A stretch of DNA of 64,000 nucleotides from CBDIBC01 sp965276635 (GTDB lineage: Bacteria > Actinomycetota > Acidimicrobiia > Acidimicrobiales > Palsa-688): assembly GCA_965276635.1 (NCBI GenBank), contig CBDIBC010000001.1, positions 1 to 64,000 of the forward strand, given 5' to 3'. Positions 7,273 to 14,430 of the stretch are shown piece after piece. The position numbers were made by a program, and so were the translations under genes. The first letter of the stretch is position 1. The number at the start of each line of letters is the position of its first letter. The notes under the pieces were generated by a model, which made no database searches, was not told where the DNA came from, and saw only the letters and a list, made by a program, of their open reading frames with translations.

Positions 7273-8305
7273 TCATTCATCAAGATAACCCGTGAGAGGG
7301 TCACTACCATTTACCGAGCCAGCACCGAACATCTCAATCCAGTTCGGATTCGCAGGGCCTGTGTTCGGGAAAGGGTTCGCAACATAGCTGTTGCCGTTCG
7401 TATCCTGCCAGCTGTTCGGGCCACCGCCCCACGCTACGTTACTATTAAACCGCTAATAGAGGTTGGCCAGCTGGCCGTTGCTCAAGGTATTACGTTCGTC
7501 GATGAACTCACCAGTGGATGGGTCCCAAAACGATAAGCCTGTGCTTCGATCGATGATCGGCGACGATTCACTCCAGGATCGATTTGCCGTCTCATCATAC
7601 ACCGTGTAGTAGATATATCCAGTAGAAGAGTTGACGAAGACGTAAGCCTCGACAAGGTCCCCGGTTGGTATGGGAGAATCGTGTTCGATGATTGCCTCAC
7701 CAATTCCACCCACGCGAGTTGATCCGCTCATGACCAAGTATTCATAGAAGGGGTAATTGCCCATTGTAGAGTTGCTCAGCGTGGAAGTTCCAGCTTGGAC
7801 AAGTCGTTCTCGACCACTGCTATCAAGATTCTAGCCACCGATACCGGCCCATTCCGAGTCGGAGATCGTCGAAGTCGGGCAGCCGGAACGATATCCTGTC
7901 ACCGAGTAGAAGCCCTCGGCCAGGTCAAGGCTGACACCGTCGGCTTGGCCCAGGATCCCGCCCCAATTGAGGTCGTTGTACGGGCCAGTCGGATACGATT
8001 GGGATGTCGGGCGACCACCCACCTCATGTGGATTCTGGCTGGGTCCGGCTACAGTGCTCGAAAGACATGGAGAAATCTGAGCCTGGGGCGCTCGGGCTAA
8101 GGCTAGCCAAGCGGCTTGTCGTTGCTCGACACTCTGATTTGCGTTTCCCGGTTAGGGGTCGAGGCGGCAGGCCGTAGTAACCCAACTCGGTATTCGTGGC
8201 TTGATTAGGGTCGAATGATGTCGGCCGATAATGGGCTGGGAGCAGTGTACCATCAGGTAGTTGATAATTGTCTATTCTTCCGCCATAGGAGTCTATGCTG
8301 GACGA
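7273..8305 (-). pseudogene. G1 (eqolisin)-like endopeptidase family, degraded
   Basis: Read on the minus strand, one long homologous path can be followed: an N-terminal part ending YYGLPPRP, a +1 shift near 8152, then NQSVEQRQAAWLALARAPQ, later NDLNWGGIL, SDSEWAGIGG, a TAG at 7831-7833, continuing NLDSSGRERLVQAGTS to YPFYEYLV, GDLVEAYVFV, YTVYDETANRSW, STGEFIDERNTLSNGQLANLY, a second TAG at 7453-7455, and then FNSNVAWGGGPNSW to a TGA at 7273. The pattern (NW-GY, WxGIxG, YEY, GDxIxA, EFIxER, FNSNVAW) matches G1-type proteins. One frameshift plus two in-frame amber codons mark it as a pseudogene. Codon use is more AT-rich than in flanking genes. Confidence 0.65.
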
Positions 8306-8307
8306 GA

Positions 8308-9678
8308 CTAAGGGAAGTGGGGCGCATTGTGGAGACCCGCACTCGACTTGGTTTCCGCCGGGTGAGATTGAATCTGTTGCGCCTGCTTTGCCAACGGCGC
8401 CCCCACCGCGTTGACGGCGTCGCACGCCGCCACCGGCCCGACCCGGACGCCGTCGTCCCGGCCGGCGAGACGGTCGGCCACGGCGGCGATGCGCTCCTCG
8501 TCGGCCAGGACACTGGCGGCCGCCCACACCGCTTCGCGGGCGCCGGTCACCGCCAGCAGCCGCACCGCATCACGGTGCGCCAACACCGCCTCCACCGCGT
8601 CGTCCAGGGCGGGGAGAGGCAGGCCGTGGAGGTGAGGAGCGACGGCCACGATCACCTCGGCGCGGTCGAAGGTCTTCTCCCCCGCCAACCGCCCACCCGG
8701 GCCCAACAACTCGCTCGCCAGCGCCTCCAGGTCGACGACTGGCGGCCGGTAGGTCTCGCCCGCAGCAGTGACGGCCGCGTCAATGTCGGCGGGTGGGTGG
8801 CCCGCCGCGGTCAGCTCTTCTTGCCAGCGGACCACCAGATCGCCGACCGGCTCATGGACTTTGCGGTCCCGGGTGGCCCGAGCGGCCACCGCCCGGGAGG
8901 CGTACGAAGCATCAGAGCCGACCGCGGCGGTGATCTGGGCGGAGCGGGTGGAATGCACCTCACACACTGCTGTCGGGATGCCGGTGACCGCCCACCCGCC
9001 CAGCCGCCCTGACCGGCCCGGGTCGGCTTCGATGCCGTAGCAGAGCTCGACAGCTTTGGCGGCGGCGGCCATCCGCCCCAGCGCGGTGGCGGCGTGGAGG
9101 TGGTCGCGTAGCAGGGCAGTATCCGCGCCTTTCCACCCGCCGCGGGTGTCTCGCATCGAGACGGCGTTGGCGACCAGCACATGATCGTGCACCTGGGGGT
9201 CGCCGGCCCGGGTGGTGGCATGCCGGGAGGTGGCCCAGATCAGGCCGCCGGTCGCCGTGGGTACCTGGGCGCGGCCGCGCCGTCCGCCCCGCTCACAGAC
9301 CAAGTGGTCGAGGTAGTTCATGGTGGCGTCGCGCTCCGCGTCGACAATGGCGTGCATGTCCTCGGCCCGGCCGATCACCCCCAGCTCGGCGATCGACTTG
9401 TGCGGGGACACCACCAGCTCCAGACCGGGCCGCCGGCAGGCCGCCAGCCGCACCCCCGAGCGGGGATCACGGGCGCCGGCCGGACCGAAGACCGCCCGGT
9501 AGTCGTCGAGGTCGACCTCGACGTCCAGGCCCAACAGGTGGCGGCCGGTGCCGCCCCAGGTCATGGGTGTCTCACCCCGAGACGCGTAGTAGGCGGCCAC
9601 CGGGTCGTCACCCCGGCCGGCCACCGTGTGCTCGTGATAGTCGACCGAGTCGACCCCCATCATCCGCATCCACGCCAT
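8308..9678 (-). CDS. MobF/TrwC relaxase domain protein, C-terminally truncated
   Basis: The 456-residue product holds the relaxase domain that nicks one strand at the origin of transfer. Seen: candidate catalytic tyrosines near the N-terminus (SVDYHEH; VAAYYASRG), the SPHKSIAEL-type segment, and the three-histidine metal motif ending in GDPQVHDHVLVAN. Full-length TrwC proteins exceed 900 residues because a RecD-like helicase follows; here the reading frame stops shortly after the relaxase and linker part, and the last 30 or so residues look unrelated. The ATG at 9678 has GGAGG about 9 nt upstream. The truncation joins directly to the degraded peptidase gene, suggesting a deletion at that junction. 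Mobilisation function is doubtful. Confidence 0.8.
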   Translation of the reverse strand: MAWMRMMGVDSVDYHEHTVAGRGDDPVAAYYASRGETPMTWGGTGRHLLGLDVEVDLDDYRAVFGPAGARDPRSGVRLAACRRPGLELVVSPHKSIAELGVIGRAEDMHAIVDAERDATMNYLDHLVCERGGRRGRAQVPTATGGLIWATSRHATTRAGDPQVHDHVLVANAVSMRDTRGGWKGADTALLRDHLHAATALGRMAAAAKAVELCYGIEADPGRSGRLGGWAVTGIPTAVCEVHSTRSAQITAAVGSDASYASRAVAARATRDRKVHEPVGDLVVRWQEELTAAGHPPADIDAAVTAAGETYRPPVVDLEALASELLGPGGRLAGEKTFDRAEVIVAVAPHLHGLPLPALDDAVEAVLAHRDAVRLLAVTGAREAVWAAASVLADEERIAAVADRLAGRDDGVRVGPVAACDAVNAVGAPLAKQAQQIQSHPAETKSSAGLHNAPHFP

Positions 9679-10360
9679 CAACCCATCACCTCCCTCGCGG
9701 GCGGACTTCCCCAGCGGACTTCCCAACCGAAGGTTGCAACCGTGTTCCGCTTCGACTGATTGTTATACAGGAAGGATGTTATGACGTAAAGGGCTTGAGT
9801 TGTGGGTGGTGTTTAATGGTCAATAGCGGTCATGTACGGTCAAGAGAATATTGGGATCGTACGGATGGGCTCTCGGATCGCGATCGTAGGACGGCTCAGG
9901 GGTTGACGACTGACAGCCTGAACGTGCCGGACGGGGGTCATCGAGTTGAGGCCGTCCCGGGAACCGCCGCCAGCGGGCTGACGGCAACCTCACCTATCGG
10001 CAGGAACCACCGAACAGCGGTACGGCTCATGGCCAGCACCGAAACCCAGCCCCGGTTCGTCACAATGGCCCCCCCATCTCGCCGGGCGCCCGGAAGTCCG
10101 CAACTTCGGCTCGGTCAACGCGCAACGCAGGGGCGCGGCATGTCAGCGTCGGAGACCTCATCGGCCTGAACCTCGGGGGACGCCGGGTCTACCGTCCGGG
10201 TCGATGCCGATGCCGCCGCCACCGTGGCCCCTGTCGAGACCGTAGACCTGCATCTGCTGGCCCAAATCAGGGCGCACAACTGACAATTCTGGGCGCTATT
10301 TCCGACAGACGAGCTTCAGCCTGCCCGGTACATACAGACCATGATTCGAGGAGGAACCCT
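9679..10360. other. gene-free region between relaxase and excisionase; possible oriT
   Basis: About 680 bases without a supported gene. Its place upstream of the relaxase is where an origin of transfer would be expected. At 9818-9842 the pentamer GGTCA occurs three times with exact 10-bp spacing, a possible protein-binding site. A stretch at about 10150-10280 reads like decayed coding sequence ending VETVDLHLLAQIRAHN; its family was not recognised. Confidence 0.4.
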
Positions 10361-10600
10361 GTGAACACTGCCCAAACAGCTGGCACCGCCACTACCACGC
10401 TCCTCGACTACGACGGCTTGGCCAGGTGGCTAAACGACAGCGTCCGCCACCTGCGCCGCCTCGTTCAAGAAGATCGCATCCCGTACCTCAAGGTCGGTCA
10501 CTTCGTCCGTTTCGACCCCGATCAGATCCGCAACTGGCTCAGGACGAACTGCGGCAGCAGTCAACTTCCGACCACGGCCAACGAATCACCCCGTTCCTGA
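10361..10600 (+). CDS. excisionase-like helix-turn-helix protein
   Basis: A 79-residue protein of the MerR-like/HTH_17 excisionase group. Residues 18-68 read LLDYDGLARWLNDSVRHLRR, then IPYLKVGHFVRFDPDQIRNW, the usual pattern of a winged helix that binds next to attachment sites or acts as a small regulator. The GTG start has GAGGAGG at a good distance. It is on the opposite strand to the integrase, 0.7 kb away, and probably biases the integrase toward excision. Confidence 0.75.
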   Translation: MNTAQTAGTATTTLLDYDGLARWLNDSVRHLRRLVQEDRIPYLKVGHFVRFDPDQIRNWLRTNCGSSQLPTTANESPRS

Positions 10601-10645
10601 CGTCATGGTCGGGTGCCGCGACGGGCCCCGTCGGTCCGGGCGTGG

Positions 10646-10894
10646 TCAGCCGGTCGCAGTACCTGCGGACGCAGGGTGGTCGAAGTCCAGCAGCAGCGTG
10701 AGTCGGTCGCCATCGCGCCCGACGACCACGGCGTGAAGTCGAGGTTCCTCCCCATCACCCGCCCATACCTCGTCGCCGACCTTGGGGTCGACGGGGCGCG
10801 CCGCCCGGGAAAGACGCACCACGACGTGGCCGTCGGGGCTGACCTCGTTGGGGTCGTAGCGAAGGTCGTAGTCGATGACTTCGGGCACGTACAT
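10646..10894 (-). CDS. unknown 82-residue protein of the element
   Basis: Not recognised. An acidic 82-residue protein (MYVPEVIDYDLRYDPNEVSP, later VGDEVWAGDG and LHAVVVGRDGDRLTLLLDF) with predicted beta strands resembling a small barrel. Its ATG lies 3 nt after the stop of the 130-residue gene, so the two form one unit. No membrane segment or catalytic motif is visible. It sits between the integrase and the excisionase, a common cargo position. Confidence 0.55.
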   Translation of the reverse strand: MYVPEVIDYDLRYDPNEVSPDGHVVVRLSRAARPVDPKVGDEVWAGDGEEPRLHAVVVGRDGDRLTLLLDFDHPASAGTATG

Positions 10895-10897
10895 ATC

Positions 10898-11290
10898 CTA
10901 CCGAGCCCCACGGGGCCGGTAGCCCGGGTTGCGCTGCCGGCCGGCGAACAGCCGACGGGCCCGCTCGAACTGCGTACTCGTGGGCTCAGACACCACGACC
11001 GTCCAGTGCAGCCGATCGAGGGTGTCCAGGAGCGGGAACCCGGCTGCCCTCATGTCGGTGCCAGACGCCACGAGGACCCACTGCCGGTCGGCCACGAACC
11101 TCCGCCAGCGCGCCAGTTCGACCACGTCTCCGCCTGGGGCCTCGAACACCGAGAATCCCCACAGCCCCCACCGGTCGTGGGTGTCCTCGCAGGCGGCGGC
11201 CAGGGCGTCATCGTTCAGCGTGTTGCTCCCGAGTCGGACCACCACACCTACCGGTTCACGTTCGCCCCGCAGCTCCAGCGGTTCAGGCAT
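10898..11290 (-). CDS. unknown 130-residue protein of the element
   Basis: Not recognised. A soluble mixed alpha/beta protein with DDALAAACEDTHDRWGLWGFSVFEAP near the N-terminus and a basic C-terminal tail (RRLFAGRQRNPGYRPRGAR). It is followed after 3 nt by the 82-residue gene and preceded by the integrase gene's 3' end. The paired arrangement of two small genes next to an integrase would suit a toxin-antitoxin or regulatory cargo, but nothing in the sequence proves that. Confidence 0.55.
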   Translation of the reverse strand: MPEPLELRGEREPVGVVVRLGSNTLNDDALAAACEDTHDRWGLWGFSVFEAPGGDVVELARWRRFVADRQWVLVASGTDMRAAGFPLLDTLDRLHWTVVVSEPTSTQFERARRLFAGRQRNPGYRPRGAR

Positions 11291-11334
11291 CGAGCGCCCC
11301 GATGCACCCGCCGAGGCCGGAGGCCGGACCCGGC

Positions 11335-12501
11335 CTACCCGCCGTCGACACCGAAGAGAGCGGCACCGATCTTCTCCGCCGCCTCGCGCTGCATGGTCGG
11401 CGTCACGTGGCTGTAAAGGTTGGTGAACAGGGTCGGGTCAGTATGTCCAAGTCGCTCGGCCGCCACCTTTCCAGGCACCCCGTTCGCCAGCATCAAGGTG
11501 GCGCAGGTGTGGCGGAGCCCGTGGGCCGTCAGCCGGGGCAGGCCGAGCTCAGCGGTCAGCCGGCCGAGTGTCCGAGACAGGTACTGGGGGTGGTATGCGC
11601 CGCCGCCGGGCTTGGTGAACACGTACTCGCTCATCTCATACGACGGCGCTGCCAGCTGCTCGGCGGCTTGCAGCTTGCGCTGGGCCCGGAGGACGCGGAC
11701 CAGGCCGCCGTCGAGATCGATGGTGCGGACGGCGTCGCGGCTCTTGCCCTCCGAGGCCACCACGTCGTAGCCCAGGTAGGTGGCGAACTCGACCACCCGG
11801 GCCACACCGCCGTCGAGGTCGACGTTGGGCCAGCGGAGCCACACCAGCTCCCCGATCCGCAATCCCGAGCCCATGAGGAACGCCCACAGGGGGTAGGTGC
11901 GGTCGCACTCCATCAACGCCAGGAACTCCCGGGCCTGCTCGGGTGTCCAGTGGTGCGGGATCGACCGGCGAGGCTTGGGCTGTGGCGCCAACGCCAGCGG
12001 GCTGACAGCGACGATCCCGGCCCTGGCCGCGAGCTTGAACGCCCCGGCGAGCGGGGCCCGGGCCAGGCGAATGGTGTTGGGGGCCAGCGGCTTGGCGTTC
12101 TTGGTCCCCCCACCCTTGGCCAGCTGGCGCTGCCAGGCGAGGATCGCCTCCGGAGTGATGTCGCGGACCTTGCGGGGACCCAGGAAACGCCGGACGTAGG
12201 TCTCGGCGTACACCCGGTAGTCGTGGCGGGTCTTGGGCGACAGTCGCCGGTCGGCATCGAGCCCGTCGAGGTACAAGTCGAGCAGGTCGTTCACGCTCAG
12301 CCGACCCGGCGACGGTTTGAGGAGACCAGCGTCGGCCCGGGCCACGACCTGGCGCCTGGCCCGGGCCGCCTCGCTCGCGGTGCGGAAGCCCCGCCGGGTG
12401 ACCTGGTCACGGCGTCCGGTCAGGGCGTCCCGACCCAGGGTGACCTTGAAGTACCACCCTCCGCTGCCGTCGGCGTACACGCCCTCGGGTTTCGCCGGCA
12501 T
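11335..12501 (-). CDS. int: tyrosine recombinase/integrase
   Basis: A 388-residue phage-type integrase that recombines the tRNA-Pro attachment sites. Order of domains: an N-terminal AP2-like arm-binding domain (about 1-55), a SAM-like core-binding domain (about 60-165, RLSPKTRHDYRVYAETYVRRFLG), and the catalytic domain (about 185-385) with the catalytic Arg in SGLRIGEL, the HxxR box in AHGLRH, and the nucleophile Tyr in TNLYSHV. The ATG at 12501 has GGAGG 8 nt upstream. It reads away from the tRNA gene 100 bp upstream, with arm-type repeats in between. It appears intact. Confidence 0.93.
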   Translation of the reverse strand: MPAKPEGVYADGSGGWYFKVTLGRDALTGRRDQVTRRGFRTASEAARARRQVVARADAGLLKPSPGRLSVNDLLDLYLDGLDADRRLSPKTRHDYRVYAETYVRRFLGPRKVRDITPEAILAWQRQLAKGGGTKNAKPLAPNTIRLARAPLAGAFKLAARAGIVAVSPLALAPQPKPRRSIPHHWTPEQAREFLALMECDRTYPLWAFLMGSGLRIGELVWLRWPNVDLDGGVARVVEFATYLGYDVVASEGKSRDAVRTIDLDGGLVRVLRAQRKLQAAEQLAAPSYEMSEYVFTKPGGGAYHPQYLSRTLGRLTAELGLPRLTAHGLRHTCATLMLANGVPGKVAAERLGHTDPTLFTNLYSHVTPTMQREAAEKIGAALFGVDGG

Positions 12502-12514
12502 CCCGACCACCTCC

Positions 12515-12547
12515 GTGAGAACCGTTTGGTTCTCAAAAGGTTCTCAC
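12515..12547. promoter_or_regulatory. probable integrase arm-type sites, right end
   Basis: Three copies of the nonamer between the integrase gene and the tRNA: GTGAGAACC (inverted, 12515-12523), GGTTCTCAA (12528-12536) and GGTTCTCAC (12539-12547). The same nonamer is present twice just inside the left end. They overlap the expected integrase promoter, so binding could also autoregulate it. Confidence 0.6.
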
Positions 12548-12603
12548 AGGGGTGTGACACAGTCCAGCATCCCCCGCCTATGACGCTCTGACCTGGACTT
12601 TCG

Positions 12604-12649
12604 TGGTCGGGCTGAGAGGATTCGAACCTCCGACCTCTTGACCCCCAGT
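12604..12649. repeat. attachment-site direct repeat, tRNA-proximal copy
   Basis: Identical over 46 bp to 5072-5117. This copy is part of the functional tRNA-Pro gene and is next to the integrase, so it is the tRNA-side junction of the element. Confidence 0.92.
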
Positions 12650-12681
12650 CAAGCGCGCTAACCAAACTGCGCCACAGCCCG
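12604..12681 (-). tRNA. tRNA-Pro (GGG)
   Basis: A full cloverleaf on the minus strand. The acceptor stem CGGGCTG pairs with CAGCCCG, and CCA is encoded. The anticodon stem TTGA/TCAA-type arms enclose the loop CTGGGGG with anticodon GGG; the T arm carries GGTTCGAATCC. Its 3' 46 bases are the attachment site used by the neighbouring element, which left the gene intact. Confidence 0.96.
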
Positions 12682-12702
12682 TGGACGGACCAATCTAGCC
12701 GG

Positions 12703-12903
12703 TCAGAGGTGCTTGGGGAGCCACTCGGCCAGCCACCAGATCCGGTACACCATGTAGACGGCCAGGCCGGCGAACATCACCCGGAAGTGCCAGGGGACCC
12801 CCTTGCGGGGCGGGGCGATGACGTCGCCGCAGCTGGGGCACTCTCCGCCCTCCCCCATCTTCGGTGCTTCCCAGAACTTGCTGCAGGAGTCGCACCACGG
12901 CAC
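12703..12903 (-). CDS. small zinc-ribbon membrane protein
   Basis: A 66-residue protein with two CxxC knuckles (WCDSCSKFW and CPSCGDVI) forming a zinc ribbon in the first 30 residues, followed by one membrane segment (FRVMFAGLAVYMVYRIWWLAEW). No enzyme motif. It lies between the tRNA-Pro gene and repeat-rich intergenic DNA. Function unknown. Confidence 0.7.
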   Translation of the reverse strand: MPWCDSCSKFWEAPKMGEGGECPSCGDVIAPPRKGVPWHFRVMFAGLAVYMVYRIWWLAEWLPKHL

Positions 12904-12976
12904 GTCCCCACGCTACCGGCGCCTCCCCGCCTGGGGTGGGCAGCCCACGTGCCGTTCCGGAAACGGCCGCCGGTCA

Positions 12977-13030
12977 GAGGTCGGGCGCAGTCTTGGTCAG
13001 CGACTGGTGAGGTCGGGCGCAGTCTTGGTC
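12977..13030. repeat. 22-bp direct repeat, two copies 32 bp apart
   Basis: GAGGTCGGGCGCAGTCTTGG plus TC occurs at 12977-12998 and 13009-13030. It is intergenic, with no coding role visible. Confidence 0.75.
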
Positions 13031-13106
13031 TCCCGGCGACCAAAAGCGCACCGAACCTCACGGCGGCGTGACCACAACTGCGCCGAACCCCGGCCAGGCG
13101 CCCGAT

Positions 13107-13250
13107 GCCCGACCGCACCGTGCCCGACCGCACCGTGCCCGACCGCACCGTGCCCGACCGCACCGTGCCCGACCGCACCGTGCCCGACCGCACGATCCTC
13201 GACCGCACGATCCTCGACCGCACGATCCTCGACCGCACCGTGCCCGACCA
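13107..13250. repeat. 15-bp tandem repeat array, about 9.5 units
   Basis: Head-to-tail copies of GCCCGACCGCACCGT. Units 6-9 carry the variants GCCCGACCGCACGAT and CCTCGACCGCACGAT. The array sits in the roughly 390-bp gap between the zinc-ribbon gene and the SpoIIE phosphatase gene. Units abut without spacers, so it is not a CRISPR. The reading frames that cross it are artefacts of the 15-bp period. Confidence 0.92.
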
Positions 13251-13296
13251 CCCGTGCCGCACCGCAGGCGCGCCGACACGATTGCGTGGAGCTCGG

Positions 13297-14385
13297 CTAG
13301 GTGCGCCGGACGGCGAGGATGGCCACGTCGTCGTTGAGCGGCGCCGACGCGAAGTCCCTGGCCGCCTCCAGGAGGACCTTGCACAGGGTGGTGGCGTCCT
13401 GGCCCGGGTCTCGCCGGACCATGGCGGCGATGCGCTCCTCGCCGAACAGCTGGCCGCCCGAGCGGGCCTCGGTGAGCCCGTCGGTGTAGAGCAGCACCAG
13501 GTCGCTGGGCTCGAGCGGCAGCTCGCGCGAGTAGTAGCTGGCACGCGGGTCCAGGGTCAGCAACGGGCCGGTGGAGCGCAGGGCACGCATCTCCTGGTCC
13601 TGCCACAACCAGGCGGCCGGGTGGCCGGCCGAGGCGTGCCGGAGGGTCGCCGCCTCGGTGTCGAACACCACCACGCACACCGATACCAGGTCCTCGGGTC
13701 GGCCGGAGACCGACAGCACCGAGTTCAACTCCTCCAGCGCCTGAGCCGGGTCGCGGTACTGGCTCAGGAAGTTTCGCAGCAGGTACTTGACCTGGAAGGC
13801 GGTGATCGACGGCTCCACGCCGTGGCCGGCCACGTCGCCGATGACCACGGCCAGGCGCGACGCCCCGGTCTGGTAGACGTCGTAGAAGTCGCCGGCCATC
13901 ATGCCGGTGCCCGGCTCGTAGACCCGGCCCATCTCGAAGCCCTCGACGTGGGGCAGGTCCTCGGGCGCCAGGCGGGCCGCCCACTGGCGGGGGGCCAGCT
14001 CCTCCTGGCTGAGTATCTCCTCCACACGTCGCTCCAGCAGCGCTCGGTTCTCCGACAGGCGGGCCTCGTCGAAGAAGCGCGGGGCGAAGCGGATCGACAC
14101 CACCACCGGCACGGTGACGAGCAGCAGCGGCACCTCGAACCAGGAGTTCTTCGACAGGGACGCCACCGCCAGGCCGACGGTGAGCACCGCGTAGAGGATG
14201 GCGGTGTGCAGGTCCTTGTCGAACGCAGCGCGGGCCAGGGCGACGGCGTCGTCGCTCTTGGTGTCCACGGTCTGGGCCTGGATGCGGTGCACCGCCCGGT
14301 TGGTCCTGGACGCGGCGCGCGCCCACAGGATGGCCGCGACCGCGCAGAGCACTGCCGCGGCCAGGAGCCACGGCTGGGCAAACAT
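13297..14385 (-). CDS. membrane PP2C-type SpoIIE phosphatase
   Basis: A 362-residue serine phosphatase, probably acting on an anti-anti-sigma factor or similar phosphoprotein. The N-terminus has a membrane segment (about 5-22) and two more at about 62-105. A linker helix follows, then the PP2C/SpoIIE domain at about 145-360 with metal-binding signatures MAGDFYDVY, VIGDVAGHGVEP, LYTDGLTEAR and NDDVAILAVRR. No sensor domain besides the membrane part is visible. It is a single gene between a repeat array and der. The partner protein is not in this window. Confidence 0.88.
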   Translation of the reverse strand: MFAQPWLLAAAVLCAVAAILWARAASRTNRAVHRIQAQTVDTKSDDAVALARAAFDKDLHTAILYAVLTVGLAVASLSKNSWFEVPLLLVTVPVVVSIRFAPRFFDEARLSENRALLERRVEEILSQEELAPRQWAARLAPEDLPHVEGFEMGRVYEPGTGMMAGDFYDVYQTGASRLAVVIGDVAGHGVEPSITAFQVKYLLRNFLSQYRDPAQALEELNSVLSVSGRPEDLVSVCVVVFDTEAATLRHASAGHPAAWLWQDQEMRALRSTGPLLTLDPRASYYSRELPLEPSDLVLLYTDGLTEARSGGQLFGEERIAAMVRRDPGQDATTLCKVLLEAARDFASAPLNDDVAILAVRRT

Positions 14386-14430
14386 ACCCCGGACGCTACT
14401 TCACCGCGGTCCTCCGACCCGCCTCGGCGC

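Larger units (their letters stand above)
5072..12649. mobile_element. decaying integrative element in tRNA-Pro(GGG)
   Basis: A 7.6-kb insertion bounded by perfect 46-bp direct repeats that correspond to the 3' part of tRNA-Pro from the anticodon loop to the CCA. The intact tRNA gene is at the right end, next to the tyrosine integrase, which is the usual arrangement for tRNA-targeting elements. Inside are an integrase, an excisionase-like protein, a MobF relaxase lacking its helicase part, an ECF sigma gene with a membrane partner, two unknown genes and at least two pseudogenes. Base composition drops in the 7.0-8.3 kb section. With a truncated relaxase it is probably no longer self-mobilisable, but integrase and attachment sites look intact. 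Confidence 0.88.

Noticed and set aside
7273..8305. The two amber codons as pyrrolysine or other recoded positions in a functional gene.
   Set aside because: An additional frameshift near 8152 is needed, and no sign of recoding machinery is visible in the window.
9567..10169. A 200-codon plus-strand frame in the gap between the relaxase and excisionase genes.
   Set aside because: It overlaps the relaxase 5' end antisense and has no recognisable protein character.
13107..13250. The repeat array at first looked like a CRISPR.
   Set aside because: Units are 15 bp and head to tail with no spacers, and no cas genes are present.
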